NCBI RefSeq assembly: GCF_015645095.1
Contig: NZ_JADOTW010000011.1
Span: 1-64,000, forward strand
Reading direction: 5' to 3'
DNA length: 64,000 bases
Source: Halomonas sp. 328
Lineage (GTDB): Bacteria; Pseudomonadota; Gammaproteobacteria; Pseudomonadales; Halomonadaceae
Positions 52,443 through 60,703 of the stretch are shown here, in pieces. The notes below the pieces were generated by a model, which ran no database searches, had not been told where the DNA came from, and worked only from the letters and a program-made list of their open reading frames with translations. How positions within the stretch are numbered: position 1 is the stretch's first letter; each line of letters opens with the position of its first letter. The position numbers and the translations under genes are program-made.

Positions 52443-52458
52443 TACATTCATGATTGTA
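52443..52458. promoter_or_regulatory. TetR operator candidate in repressor promoter
   Basis: TACATTCATGATTGTA is palindromic at 7 of 8 pairs. On the minus strand the context reads CAATCATGAATGTAAGT, closely resembling the CATGAATGTAAGT part of the TtgR operator. It lies 57 nt before the repressor ATG and 95 nt before the divergent deacylase gene, so it may control both. Confidence 0.6.
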
Positions 52459-52553
52459 TATATAAGCCGTTGCCGGGCGTTGAGGCCCGGGGCTCGTGCC
52501 GAAGCGCTCGGACGAGTATAAGGAAACCAGCCTTTCGACATAGGAAGTGTGCC

Positions 52554-53591
52554 ATGGCGCGTGCCCCCTTCGAACTCGCCGGCGTCAAGGTGGCGCCCGG
52601 TGCCCGGGCCCAGATCGATGTCCCGGTGGCCAAGCTCTATACCCATGCGCCCCTGCATATCCCGGTGGAGGTGATCCACGGCCGCCAGAGCGGGCCGGTG
52701 CTGCTGGTATGCGGGGCCATCCATGGCGACGAGATCAATGGCGTGGAGATCGTGCGCCGCCTGCTGCGTTCCAGTGCCGTGCGCGGCCTGCGCGGCACCC
52801 TGATCGCCGTGCCCATCGTCAATGTGTTCGGCTTCGTCCAGCACAGCCGCTACCTGCCCGATCGCCGCGACCTCAACCGCTGCTTCCCCGGCAGCGAGGC
52901 GGGCTCCCTGGGCTCCCGGGTGGCGGCGCTGTTCCGCGAGCAGATCGTCGACCTGGCCACCCATATCATCGACCTGCATACCGGGGCCATTCACCGCACC
53001 AATTTGCCGCAGATCCGCGCCCAGCTGACCCCCGGAGGCGAGACCGAGGCGATGGCCATGGCCTTCGGCGTGCCGGTGATCCTCAATGCCGAGCTGCGCG
53101 AGGGCAGCCTGCGCCATTATGCCCAGGGCAACGGGGTGCCGGTGCTTACCTATGAGGCGGGGGAGGCGCTGCGCTTCGACGAGTGGGCCATCGCTCCCGG
53201 GGTGCGCGGGGTGCGCCGGGTGATGCGCAGCATCGGCATGCTGACCAGCGACCGTCGCCGGGCCGCGCCGCCCGCCGCCGAGGTGGCCAATGGCTCCAGC
53301 TGGGCCCGGGCCACCATCGACGGCATCCTGCGCCCCAAGGTGCGCCTTGGCGCCCGGGTCGCCAAGGGCGAGCTGCTGGGGGTGGTGGCGGATCCCTTCG
53401 GTAACGTGGAGGGGGAGGTGCGCGCCAACGCCGACGGCATCGTGATCGGCATGAGCAACCTGCCCCTGGCCAACGAGGGGGAGGCGCTCTTCCACGTGGC
53501 GCGTTTCGATGCCATCGAGGAGGCGGAGAGCGCCATCGAGACCTTCCAATCCGACTATGAATCGCTACCCGAGGGATTGAACCTCAAGTAG
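52554..53591 (+). CDS. succinylglutamate desuccinylase/aspartoacylase-family protein (M14-type)
   Basis: This 345-residue protein has the zinc site of the family in CGAIHGDEINGVEI (His and Glu) and IIDLHTGAIHRTN (His). RYLPDRRDLNRCFPGS is the typical substrate-binding stretch. A C-terminal beta-barrel of about 90 residues follows (from WARATIDGILRPKVRLGARV). It would cleave an N-acyl amino acid or similar amide. In other proteobacteria such genes accompany RimK-type ligases; none is here. ATG at 52554 was chosen over a longer frame that reaches into the TetR operator. Its end overlaps dusA by 8 nt, convergently. Confidence 0.88.
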   Translation: MARAPFELAGVKVAPGARAQIDVPVAKLYTHAPLHIPVEVIHGRQSGPVLLVCGAIHGDEINGVEIVRRLLRSSAVRGLRGTLIAVPIVNVFGFVQHSRYLPDRRDLNRCFPGSEAGSLGSRVAALFREQIVDLATHIIDLHTGAIHRTNLPQIRAQLTPGGETEAMAMAFGVPVILNAELREGSLRHYAQGNGVPVLTYEAGEALRFDEWAIAPGVRGVRRVMRSIGMLTSDRRRAAPPAAEVANGSSWARATIDGILRPKVRLGARVAKGELLGVVADPFGNVEGEVRANADGIVIGMSNLPLANEGEALFHVARFDAIEEAESAIETFQSDYESLPEGLNLK

Positions 53592-54600
53592 TGGCGGGCT
53601 CCGGGGCGCGCTGGGCGGGGTGCTCCGGGACCAGGCCCAGGGCATCGTCGAAGACCGCCAGCCCGGCCCCCTCGCGGTGGGCGTGCTCGGAGAGGTGGCG
53701 GCGGAACTTGCGCCCTCCCGGGCAACCCTGGAAGAGGCCCAGCAGGTGGCGGGTCAGGTGGTTGAGTCGGGCCCCCTCTGCGAGACGCCGGGCGATATAG
53801 GGGCGGAAGGCCCGGGCCGCGGCATGGCGGTTCTCGGCGGGGCCAGGCTCGCCATAGAGGGCCGCGTCGACGCCGGCCAGCAGCCAGGGGTTCTGGTAAG
53901 CCTCGCGGCCGACCATCACGCTATCCACGTGCTCGAGCTGCTCGCGGCACTCGTCGAGGGTCTTGATGCCGCCGTTGATGCCGATATGCAGCGCCGGCCG
54001 CTCGGCCTTGAGGCGGTGCACCCGGGGGTAGTTGAGGGGCGGGATATCCCGGTTCTCCTTGGGGGAGAGTCCCTGCAGCCAGGCCTTGCGGGCATGCACG
54101 ATAAAGGTGTCGCAGCCGGCATCGGCCACCACCTCGATAAAGTGTGCCAGGTCGGCGTCCTCGTCCTGGTCGTCGATGCCGATGCGGCACTTCACCGTCA
54201 CCGGGATCGACACCGCCTCGCGCATCGCCTTCACCGCCGCCGCCACCTTGTCGGGGTGGCCCATCAGGCAGGCGCCGATCAGGTTGTTCTGGACCCGGTC
54301 GCTGGGGCAACCCACGTTGAGGTTGACCTCGTCATAGCCCCAGGCCTCGGCGATGGCTGCGCACTCGGCCAGCTCGCCGGCATCGCTGCCGCCCAGCTGC
54401 AGGGCCAGGGGGTGTTCCACCGGGTCGTAGCCGAGGAAGCGTTTCCGGGGGCTGCCATGAATCAGGGCCCCGGTGGTGACCATCTCGGTATAGAGCAGCG
54501 CCCGCCGGCTCAGGGTGCGGGCGAAGGCGCGGTAGTCACGGGTCGTCCACTCCATCATGGGGGCAACGGAGAAGGTGCGGTCGAGTCGGGGCATCGGCAT
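53584..54600 (-). CDS. dusA: tRNA-dihydrouridine(20/20a) synthase DusA
   Basis: This flavoenzyme reduces uridine 20/20a in the D-loop of tRNAs. It is about 338 residues, normal for DusA. The N-terminus FSVAPMMEWTTRDYRAFAR carries the FMN-binding start of the TIM barrel. NLNVGCPSDRVQNNLIGACL holds the active-site Cys (GCPS). VTVKCRIGIDDQDE, HARKAWLQGLSPKENRDIPP and HIGINGGIKT are hallmark DusA motifs. The HARKAWLQGLSPKENR form separates DusA from DusB/C. The frame opens with a GTG at 54603; the next codon is ATG at 54600 and another ATG is at 54594, so the start is uncertain by three residues. Confidence 0.95.
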   Translation of the reverse strand: MPMPRLDRTFSVAPMMEWTTRDYRAFARTLSRRALLYTEMVTTGALIHGSPRKRFLGYDPVEHPLALQLGGSDAGELAECAAIAEAWGYDEVNLNVGCPSDRVQNNLIGACLMGHPDKVAAAVKAMREAVSIPVTVKCRIGIDDQDEDADLAHFIEVVADAGCDTFIVHARKAWLQGLSPKENRDIPPLNYPRVHRLKAERPALHIGINGGIKTLDECREQLEHVDSVMVGREAYQNPWLLAGVDAALYGEPGPAENRHAAARAFRPYIARRLAEGARLNHLTRHLLGLFQGCPGGRKFRRHLSEHAHREGAGLAVFDDALGLVPEHPAQRAPEPATT

Positions 54601-54789
54601 CACGGGGTCGATCGGAAGAGGCGCCCATTCTACCAGCCCCGCCGCGGGATGCGAGGGGTGAGTGAGTGTTCGCTGGGTGGGGGCCTTATGGTCAGGACGG
54701 ATAGGGGCTATGGGGGATGGTCGCCTGGCCCTGGTGTCGATGGGCGGGTATAACGGCGCCTTTATCGGGATAGTTCAAGGAGACGAGAG

Positions 54790-54984
54790 ATGATCGAGAC
54801 CCTGGCGACCGCCGCCATGTTCGTGATCTTCGTGGCCGCCTGGTTGGGCATCGCCATCGCCCTGGGGCGCCGGGGCGTCAACTGGCTGCTGCGCCAGCTG
54901 GTGGCCATGGGCGTGGCCTTCCTGCTGGCCATGGCCTTCGTGGCCCTGTTGCTGTGGCTGGGCGTGATCGGCGCTCCCGCCTGA
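54790..54984 (+). CDS. small integral membrane protein (64 aa)
   Basis: The whole protein is essentially two hydrophobic helices (LATAAMFVIFVAAWLGIAIA and VAMGVAFLLAMAFVALLLWL) joined by a short basic loop (GRRGVNWLLRQ). No family was recognised. It has an AAGGAGACGAG ribosome binding site directly upstream of the ATG, and codon use is regular, which favours a real gene. It is followed after 60 nt by the TraR/DksA-type gene. Confidence 0.72.
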   Translation: MIETLATAAMFVIFVAAWLGIAIALGRRGVNWLLRQLVAMGVAFLLAMAFVALLLWLGVIGAPA

Positions 54985-55044
54985 GTTGACTCGGGTCAGG
55001 GCCGAGGCGGCGTGACTGTGCTATCACCTAAGGCACGACAGGTC

Positions 55045-55374
55045 ATGGCGAGTGAGACGACGATGAGCGAACGACACGAGACCCTGCAGCGCCTGCGTGA
55101 CGACCTGGAGGCGCGCCTGGCGCGCTACCGGGACCATCGGCGCCGCCCCCTGGACAAGGACAGCCGCGAGCAGGCCGGCGAGGTGCAGAACGACGAGGTG
55201 GTGGAGGCCCTGGATCAGGAGGCCCGCGAGGAGCTGGCCCAGGTGCGGCATGCCCTGGCGCGCCTCGAGGCGGGGGAGGGCGAGCTCTGCGAGCGGTGTG
55301 GCGAGGCGATCGATCCGCGCCGCCTGGTGGCCCTCCCATACACCACCCGCTGCCTGCGTTGCGCCGATGGCTGA
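55045..55374 (+). CDS. TraR/DksA-family zinc-finger protein
   Basis: This protein of about 109 residues has an N-terminal coiled-coil region (RHETLQRLRDDLEARLARYR) and an acidic middle. The C-terminal four-Cys zinc finger is CERCGEAIDPRRLVALPYTT then CLRC. DksA/TraR proteins bind the secondary channel of RNA polymerase. The two Asp of the DksA coiled-coil tip are not clearly placed, so activity may differ. The start is uncertain: ATG at 55045 or 55063, or GTG at 55012. Confidence 0.85.
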   Translation: MASETTMSERHETLQRLRDDLEARLARYRDHRRRPLDKDSREQAGEVQNDEVVEALDQEAREELAQVRHALARLEAGEGELCERCGEAIDPRRLVALPYTTRCLRCADG

Positions 55375-55464
55375 GAGCATGGCCGGCGTGACACGCACCC
55401 GTTAAGACGAACCGCCGAGGGCGATGATAGTCTAGACAGGCATTGATCTCTCGGGAGGAGTTTC

Positions 55465-56019
55465 ATGGAGGCGAGGCGCCGACTGACCTGGATGGGCGTG
55501 GTAATCCTGACATTGAGTGTGGCCGGCTGTGGCGGCGAGGCGGAAGAGACGTCGCCTCCCGAGCCGTCTCCCGACCCCGTGGCAGCGGTCGCCGAGCCCC
55601 AGGAGGCGGTGCCCGACGAGACGGCGGTTTCCCTGGACGCTCCGGTCTGGGTCGAGCTCGAGCCCGCGGTGCGGCCCGACCGGCGCCTGAGTGTCGCCGG
55701 CGAGACCAACCTGCCCGAGGGGACGCGGCTGCTGATCGTGGTGGTGCGTGATGCCAGTGGCGTCAGCTGGCGCCACCGTACCCAGGTCGGCGAGGCGGGG
55801 CGCTTCGAGGTGGGGCCCTTCGGCCCCGGCAGCGGCCTGGCGGCCGGGGGCTATACCCTGCGCCTGGAGATGTCGCCGGGTAACCTGCAACCGGCCTCGG
55901 TTCAGGCGGTCATCGGTACCCAGGGCGAGCACCTCGCTGGCGACTGGGTGCGGGAGGCCGGTCATGGCCTGGGGCAGGTGATCGAGTACCGGACCACCTA
56001 CGAGCTGGGCCATCGTTGA
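55465..56019 (+). CDS. envelope lipoprotein with Ig-like domain (184 aa)
   Basis: Signal peptide WMGVVILTLSVAGC provides a lipobox (Cys22), followed by a Pro/Glu-rich spacer (EETSPPEPSPDPVAAVAEPQ) and a beta-rich domain. The latter (VAGETNLPEGTRLLIVVVRD, GRFEVGPFGPGSGLAAGGYT, LRLEMSP) looks like an immunoglobulin-type sandwich. Family not recognised. An outer-membrane or periplasmic structural role is plausible. The gene follows the TraR/DksA gene at 90 nt and faces the XRE regulator convergently. Confidence 0.82.
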   Translation: MEARRRLTWMGVVILTLSVAGCGGEAEETSPPEPSPDPVAAVAEPQEAVPDETAVSLDAPVWVELEPAVRPDRRLSVAGETNLPEGTRLLIVVVRDASGVSWRHRTQVGEAGRFEVGPFGPGSGLAAGGYTLRLEMSPGNLQPASVQAVIGTQGEHLAGDWVREAGHGLGQVIEYRTTYELGHR

Positions 56020-56035
56020 TGGCCCAGCGGCGACG

Positions 56036-56551
56036 TCAGTCGTCCAGGCGGACCCAGCGCGACACCAGCTTGCCATGCAGGGCGAGTCCGGTGGCCTCGG
56101 CCTCGAGGCGACGCAGGTCCAGCCTCTCCTGCTCCTCCACCAGGTAGTACCCCGGCCCCAGATAGCGGCTCACCGGCTGAATGGCGGCCAGGGCGTTTGC
56201 CGGCAGGGCCTCGAAGGGCTCGTCGGCGGCCGGCGTCACCAGATAGGCGGGAGCCTTCTGCCCCTCCAGCATCAGCGTCGGCGCGCCCTGGCCCTGCCAG
56301 GGCAGGGGCAGGTGGTGGGAAAGGCGCAGCGGCTGCTGTCCGCCTCCCGCCCCGTCATCCAGCAGGTGACTGAGCGGGCAACCCAGCGCCTCGGCGAGGG
56401 CCACCAGGCGCTCATGGCCGATCTGCTTGATGGCCCCCGATTCCCAATAGGAGATGGTGACATCGGAGACGCCGACCAGGCGAGCCAGGGCGGCCTTGTT
56501 GAGCTGGGCTTGAATACGGAGCTGCTTGATTCGGGGACCGAGCGATTCCAT
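56036..56551 (-). CDS. XRE-family helix-turn-helix regulator
   Basis: This 171-residue protein has an N-terminal XRE helix-turn-helix (about 1-60: IKQLRIQAQLNKAALARLVG, then VSDVTISYWESGAIKQI) and a C-terminal domain of about 100 residues (GYYLVEEQERLDLRRLEA). The C-terminal part lacks the Ser-Lys dyad of LexA/CI peptidases, so it is not a self-cleaving repressor. No phage genes surround it. Its target is unknown. The ATG at 56551 opens into a long non-coding stretch. Confidence 0.87.
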   Translation of the reverse strand: MESLGPRIKQLRIQAQLNKAALARLVGVSDVTISYWESGAIKQIGHERLVALAEALGCPLSHLLDDGAGGGQQPLRLSHHLPLPWQGQGAPTLMLEGQKAPAYLVTPAADEPFEALPANALAAIQPVSRYLGPGYYLVEEQERLDLRRLEAEATGLALHGKLVSRWVRLDD

Positions 56552-56976
56552 CGAAGTCTCTCGTCAGCGTGAAAGGGAATTGCCGCGGAATATCGGCCTC
56601 GTGGCATCGACCACGGAAGATCAACGATAGTTCGGCGGCGCTGATGTGACAACGACGGATCGGTTAAGTTGCGTTTGCTCTTGGTGTCCGCACGGAACGC
56701 GGCAAAAGAAAAGCGGGCCGGTTGTCGAAGAACATCCGGCCGCGCGCAAAGCAGATATGCACTGAAGGCGTCATCCAGGCCGGCCGTGACCGGCCCGATG
56801 GCGTAGACCCGTCGAGTGAGCGAAGGCTCGTCTCGGCAGGCAGGGCCAGTATAGTCAGTCGGCATTTGCGGAATAAGTGGGTACAATCGAAAACTAGTGT
56901 TTCCATAATGGAAACATTGTCCGAGGCATGGCCCGGCGCATGGCCTGCTCGAATTCCCCGGTAGAGGAGGTCCGCG
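56552..56976. other. 425-nt intergenic region between XRE and LysR genes
   Basis: No credible gene is seen. It carries the divergent promoters. Only the right end is distinctive: an A+T-rich stretch with TACAAT (56882-56887) and the palindrome at 56899-56915. An inverted repeat GGCCGG/CCGGCC lies near 56715-56745. Confidence 0.5.
56899..56915. promoter_or_regulatory. perfect palindrome upstream of LysR gene
   Basis: GTTTCCATAATGGAAAC is a perfect 17-bp palindrome around a central A, containing a T-N11-A LysR motif. It lies 61 nt before the GTG start at 56977, as expected for an autoregulatory site. Confidence 0.65.
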
Positions 56977-57876
56977 GTGGCGACCCTGGATGCGCTCAAG
57001 GTGTTCGTGGAAGTCGTGCGCAGCGGCAGCTTTACCGCGGCGGCGCGGCGGCTGGGCATCTCCAAGTCGCTGGCCTCCAAGCGGGTGGCGGCCCTGGAGG
57101 AGGAGCTCGGGGTCAGCCTGCTCAACCGCTCGACCCGCTCCCTGCACCTCACCGAGGCGGGCCAGATCTACTACGAGCATGGCCTGCGCATTCGCGAGGA
57201 GCTGGCCTCGGCGGAGGCTCAGGTGCAGTCGGTCACCGCGCGCCCCCGGGGGCAGCTCAAGGTCAGCGCCCAGGTCAGCTTCGGCTTCATGTACCTGGCC
57301 GAGCCCACCACCGCCTTTATGCGTCGTTATCCGGACGTGGCGGTGGAGATCCTCCTCGAGGATCAGCGTTTCGAGCCCATCGACGATGCCGTGGACCTGG
57401 CCATCCGCATGGGGCCCCTGCCGCCCTCCAGCCTGGTCTCGCGGCCGCTGTGCAAGGTGGTCTATGGCCTCTACGCGGCGCCGGACTACCTGGCGCGGAT
57501 CCATCAGCCGCTGCACCACCCCCAGGATATCGCCCAGCACGACACCATCTTCTATGGCAACTACGACCTGGGGGCCCACTGGCGCTTCTCGCTGAATGAT
57601 CAGCCCCTGGACGTGGAGCCCCATTCACGGCTGGTGATCAATAACCTGCTGGGGGTGGTGGAGGCCGCCAAGGCGGGCTTCGGCCTGGCCTATCTGCCCA
57701 CCTTCGCGGCCCGGGCGGCGGTGGAGGAGGGGCGCCTGGTGCCCCTGCTGCAGCCCTACTGGAACGAGCACGGCAGCATGCTGGTGCTGTTCCGCTCCCG
57801 TAAGTACCTGCCCGACAAGACCCGGGCCTACCTCGACTTCATCACCGACTGGTTCCACGAACACCTGGTGCTGTAG
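56977..57876 (+). CDS. LysR-family transcriptional regulator
   Basis: This 299-residue regulator has an N-terminal winged helix (ARRLGISKSLASKRVAALEE) and an effector-binding domain from about 90 (GQLKVSAQVSFGFMYLAEPT, EILLEDQRFEPIDDAVDLAI). It belongs to the CrgA/YafC-like subgroup. The start is GTG at 56977, preceded by GAGGAGG. The short-chain dehydrogenase lies convergently 12 nt after the stop and is not an obvious target. The palindrome at 56899-56915 is its probable own operator. Confidence 0.92.
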   Translation: MATLDALKVFVEVVRSGSFTAAARRLGISKSLASKRVAALEEELGVSLLNRSTRSLHLTEAGQIYYEHGLRIREELASAEAQVQSVTARPRGQLKVSAQVSFGFMYLAEPTTAFMRRYPDVAVEILLEDQRFEPIDDAVDLAIRMGPLPPSSLVSRPLCKVVYGLYAAPDYLARIHQPLHHPQDIAQHDTIFYGNYDLGAHWRFSLNDQPLDVEPHSRLVINNLLGVVEAAKAGFGLAYLPTFAARAAVEEGRLVPLLQPYWNEHGSMLVLFRSRKYLPDKTRAYLDFITDWFHEHLVL

Positions 57877-57888
57877 GAAGCCCCGGTC

Positions 57889-58629
57889 CTACCAGGGGAT
57901 GGGGTCGCCGGCCCAGTCCCAGAAGCTGCCGCTCTCCTCGGCGCGGCGCTGGCCGATCACCTCGAGCAACCGCTCGGCGACGAAGGCGGGGGTAAACAGC
58001 TTGCCTTTCGGCACTCGGGCCTGGAAGGGGCGGGAGAGGGCGCTGTCGGTGGTGCCGGGATGCAGGCAGAGCACGCAACTCTGTGGGTTCAGTCGCCGGA
58101 GCTCCACGGCGGCGGTACGCATCAACATGTTATGGGCAGCCTTGCTGGCCCGGTAGCCGTACCAGCCGCCCAGGCGGTTGTCCTCGATCGAACCGACCCG
58201 CGCCGAGAGGCTGGCGATCAGGGCCGGATGCTGTCCCTTGAGGGCCAGCAGCAGCGCCTGGAGCAGCAAGGCCGGGGTGATGGCATTGACCCGATAGAGA
58301 TGCTGCAAGGCGGCCTCATCGAGCTCCTCCAGGCGCTTTTCCGGAAAGGTCGCGCCCTCGTGCAGGATACCGATGGCATTGAACCAGAGGTGCAGCGGGG
58401 TGTCGGCCAGGGTCTCGGCGATGGCCCGGCGCCCCGCCTCGCGCTCCACATCGGCCTCGAGCCAGGTCAGCCGGGCGTCGGCGAGATCGCCGGGGCGCGG
58501 GCGGCGACTCACGGCGATGACCCGGGCGGGGCGGGAATCGGCCAGCAGGGCGCGAACCACCGCATCGCCGATGGCGCCGGAGGCGCCGGTCACCAGGGCG
58601 GTAAAGGCATCGGGCAGGTTGGGTAGCAT
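57889..58629 (-). CDS. short-chain dehydrogenase/reductase (C-factor-like)
   Basis: This 246-residue SDR has the Rossmann entry TALVTGASGAIGDAVVRALL (TGxxxGxG). The active-site Ser lies in IASLSARVGS and the Tyr-x-x-x-Lys is YRASK (GWYGYRASKAAHNMLMRTAA). WFNAIGILHEG replaces the usual NNAG. It resembles the CsgA/C-factor group (SDR with TTDSALSRPFQ near the C-terminus). NAD(P) use is expected; the substrate is unknown. ATG at 58629 follows AAGGAGTG. Confidence 0.9.
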   Translation of the reverse strand: MLPNLPDAFTALVTGASGAIGDAVVRALLADSRPARVIAVSRRPRPGDLADARLTWLEADVEREAGRRAIAETLADTPLHLWFNAIGILHEGATFPEKRLEELDEAALQHLYRVNAITPALLLQALLLALKGQHPALIASLSARVGSIEDNRLGGWYGYRASKAAHNMLMRTAAVELRRLNPQSCVLCLHPGTTDSALSRPFQARVPKGKLFTPAFVAERLLEVIGQRRAEESGSFWDWAGDPIPW

Positions 58630-58762
58630 GGGGCACTCCTTGCGTCGTTTCGCTATGCAGGTGACCGTCTGACGCATCTCGGGTTCCGGTGGCTGCTGGG
58701 GAGGGGGGGAGTGCGTATAATCGCCCACCAGGACATCACCTCTCTAGCCAATGGATTCCGAG

Positions 58763-60241
58763 ATGACCGTACGTACCCGTATCGCGCCGTCCCCCACCGG
58801 CGACCCCCATGTGGGCACCGCCTACATCGCCCTGTTCAACCTCTGCTTCGCCCGCCAGCAGGGCGGTCAGTTCATCCTGCGCATCGAGGATACCGATCGC
58901 GAGCGCTCCACCCCGGAGTCGGAGCAGATGATCCTCGACTCCCTGCGCTGGCTGGGCCTGGAGTGGGACGAGGGGCCCGACGTGGGTGGCCCCCATGGCC
59001 CCTACCGCCAGAGCGAGCGGGGCGATATCTATGCCGAGTATGCCCGGCAGCTGCTGGACGCCGGCCACGCCTTCAAGTGCTACCGCACCAGCGAGGAGCT
59101 CGACGAGCTGCGCGAGTCGCGCAAGGCCGCCGGCCTGCAGATGGCCCTCAAGCCCGCTGACCTGGCCCTGCCCGAGGAGGAGGTGGCGCGCCGTGAGCGG
59201 GAGGGCTGGCCCTATGTGGTGCGCATGCGAGTCCCCACCGAGGGCACCTGCCGGGTCAAAGACCGCCTGCGTGGGGTGATCGAGGTGGACTGGGCCCAGG
59301 TGGATGCCCAGATCCTGCTCAAGTCCGACGGCATGCCCACCTACCACCTGGCCAACGTGGTGGACGACCACCTGATGGGCATCACCCATGTGCTGCGCGG
59401 CGAGGAGTGGATCAACTCGGCGCCCAAGCACCAGCTGCTCTACGAGTACTTCGGCTGGGAGATGCCGGAGCTGTGCCATATGCCGCTGCTGCGCAACCCG
59501 GACAAGTCGAAGCTCTCCAAGCGCAAGAACCCGACCTCCATCAACTACTACCGGCGCATGGGCTTCCTGCCCCAGGCGGTCACCAACTACCTGGGCCGCA
59601 TGGGCTGGTCGATGCCCGACGAGCGGGAGAAGTTCTCCCTCGACGAGATGATGGCCCACTTCGACGTGGAGCGGGTCTCCCTGGGTGGCCCGGTCTTCGA
59701 CCTGGAGAAGCTGACCTGGCTCAACGGCCTCTATATCCGCGAGGACCTGGACGATGCCGCCTTCCTCCAGGCGCTGCGCGACTGGGCCTTCAACGAGGCC
59801 TATGTGCGGGAGATCCTCCCCCAGGTGCGCCCGCGGGTGGAGACCCTCTCCGAGGTGATGCCGCTGGCGGGCCACTTCTTCTCCGGCCTGCCGGCCATCG
59901 ACGAGTCCAGCTTCGCGAGCGTCAAGCTGGAGCGCGACGAGCTGGTGCGCCTGCTGCAGTTCCTGGTGTGGCGCCTGGAAGGCGTCTCGCGCTGGGACAA
60001 GGAGAGCCTGCTGGTAGAGGTCAAGGCCCTGGCCGAGGTCTTCGAGCTGAAGATGAAGGCCTTCCTGGCCCCGGTGTTTATCGCCGTGACCGGCTCCGCC
60101 ACCTCCACCTCGGTGCTGGATGCCATGGCGATTCTCGGCTCGGACATGACCCGCGCCCGGTTGCGCCACGCCATCGCCGTGCTGGGCGGCGTCTCCAAGA
60201 AGCAGGCCAAGCGCCTCGAAAAAGAGTACAACGAGCTGTAA
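58763..60241 (+). CDS. gltX: glutamyl-tRNA synthetase
   Basis: The enzyme charges tRNA-Glu with glutamate in the cytoplasm. It is 492 residues, typical for Glt[20 protein letters not shown] has the class I HIGH equivalent (PHVG), and [10 protein letters not shown] the KMSKS loop. [19 protein letters not shown] and [20 protein letters not shown] are conserved domain segments, and the C-terminal anticodon-binding cage follows. Start chosen at the ATG at 58763 ([11 protein letters not shown]); an ATG four codons upstream is possible. A strong terminator follows, and a tRNA-Glu gene lies 339 nt downstream. Confidence 0.97.
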   Translation: MTVRTRIAPSPTGDPHVGTAYIALFNLCFARQQGGQFILRIEDTDRERSTPESEQMILDSLRWLGLEWDEGPDVGGPHGPYRQSERGDIYAEYARQLLDAGHAFKCYRTSEELDELRESRKAAGLQMALKPADLALPEEEVARREREGWPYVVRMRVPTEGTCRVKDRLRGVIEVDWAQVDAQILLKSDGMPTYHLANVVDDHLMGITHVLRGEEWINSAPKHQLLYEYFGWEMPELCHMPLLRNPDKSKLSKRKNPTSINYYRRMGFLPQAVTNYLGRMGWSMPDEREKFSLDEMMAHFDVERVSLGGPVFDLEKLTWLNGLYIREDLDDAAFLQALRDWAFNEAYVREILPQVRPRVETLSEVMPLAGHFFSGLPAIDESSFASVKLERDELVRLLQFLVWRLEGVSRWDKESLLVEVKALAEVFELKMKAFLAPVFIAVTGSATSTSVLDAMAILGSDMTRARLRHAIAVLGGVSKKQAKRLEKEYNEL

Positions 60242-60293
60242 GCCACCGGTTTCGCACGGAGCTTGAAGCCTTCAGCTTGAAGCTGGAAGAACA

Positions 60294-60324
60294 ACCGCCT
60301 CCGAGGTCTTGCCTCGGAGGCGGT
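60294..60324 (+). terminator. gltX terminator
   Basis: A perfect 13-bp stem (ACCGCCTCCGAGG and its complement) with loop TCTTG follows gltX. The T tract is short (ATTTA), but the stem is very stable. Confidence 0.8.
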
Positions 60325-60341
60325 GCCATTTAGGCTGCTAT

Positions 60342-60418
60342 CCAGCTTCCAGCTTCCAGCTTCCAGCTTCCAGCTTCCAGCTTCCAGCTTCCAGCTTCCA
60401 GCTTCCAGCTTCCAGCTT
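60342..60418. repeat. heptamer tandem array (CCAGCTT) x 11
   Basis: Eleven exact copies of CCAGCTT run end to end over 77 bp. A reverse-complement-related stretch (AGCTTGAAGCTGGAAG) lies about 65 nt upstream, before the gltX terminator, so the two could pair in RNA or in single-stranded DNA. It is a polymerase-slippage type repeat, likely variable between strains. Confidence 0.95.
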
Positions 60419-60428
60419 TAAAAAGGTG

Positions 60429-60457
60429 TTGACGAAGATGAGGGGAATCAGTATTAT
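60429..60457 (+). promoter_or_regulatory. sigma70 promoter of the tRNA operon
   Basis: TTGACG (60429-60434) and TATTAT (60452-60457) are separated by 17 nt. The downstream ACGCCTCG is a GC-rich discriminator typical of stringently controlled stable RNA. tRNA-Ala begins about 16 nt after the expected start site. Confidence 0.85.
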
Positions 60458-60479
60458 ACGCCTCGTCTTAACGAGATGC

Positions 60480-60555
60480 GGGGCCTTAGCTCAGCTGGGA
60501 GAGCGCAACACTGGCAGTGTTGAGGTCAGCGGTTCGATCCCGCTAGGCTCCACCA
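60480..60555 (+). tRNA. tRNA-Ala (GGC)
   Basis: The 76-nt cloverleaf has acceptor GGGGCCT/AGGCTCC with the G3-U70 pair that identifies alanine tRNAs, D-arm TAGCTCAGCTGGGAGAGC, anticodon loop with GGC, T-arm GGTTCGATCC and an encoded CCA. It is the first gene of the tRNA pair. Confidence 0.97.
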
Positions 60556-60579
60556 ACATCTCGAGAGTCTGGAAGATGC

Positions 60580-60655
60580 GTCCCATTCGTCTAGTGGTCT
60601 AGGACACCGCCCTTTCACGGCGGTAACAGGGGTTCGAACCCCCTATGGGACGCCA
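60580..60655 (+). tRNA. tRNA-Glu (TTC)
   Basis: The 76-nt cloverleaf has acceptor GTCCCAT/ATGGGAC, anticodon stem CCGCC/GGCGG with loop CTTTCAC (anticodon UUC), T-arm GGGGTTCGAACCCC and an encoded CCA. It lies 24 nt after tRNA-Ala in the same transcript, close to gltX, whose product charges it. Confidence 0.97.
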
Positions 60656-60683
60656 CTTTCCACACCACCCCAAGCAAGACCGG

Positions 60684-60703
60684 CGCCGAAAGGCGTTTTT
60701 TTT
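60684..60703 (+). terminator. terminator of the tRNA operon
   Basis: CGCC-GAAA-GGCG forms a tetraloop hairpin followed by eight T, a classic rho-independent terminator. Confidence 0.9.

Noticed and set aside
56036-56551. XRE regulator as sign of a prophage
   Set aside because: No integrase, structural or lysis genes and no peptidase dyad; surrounded by ordinary chromosomal genes.
60342-60418. Possible CRISPR array at the CCAGCTT repeats
   Set aside because: The units are 7 bp with no spacers; this is a simple tandem repeat.
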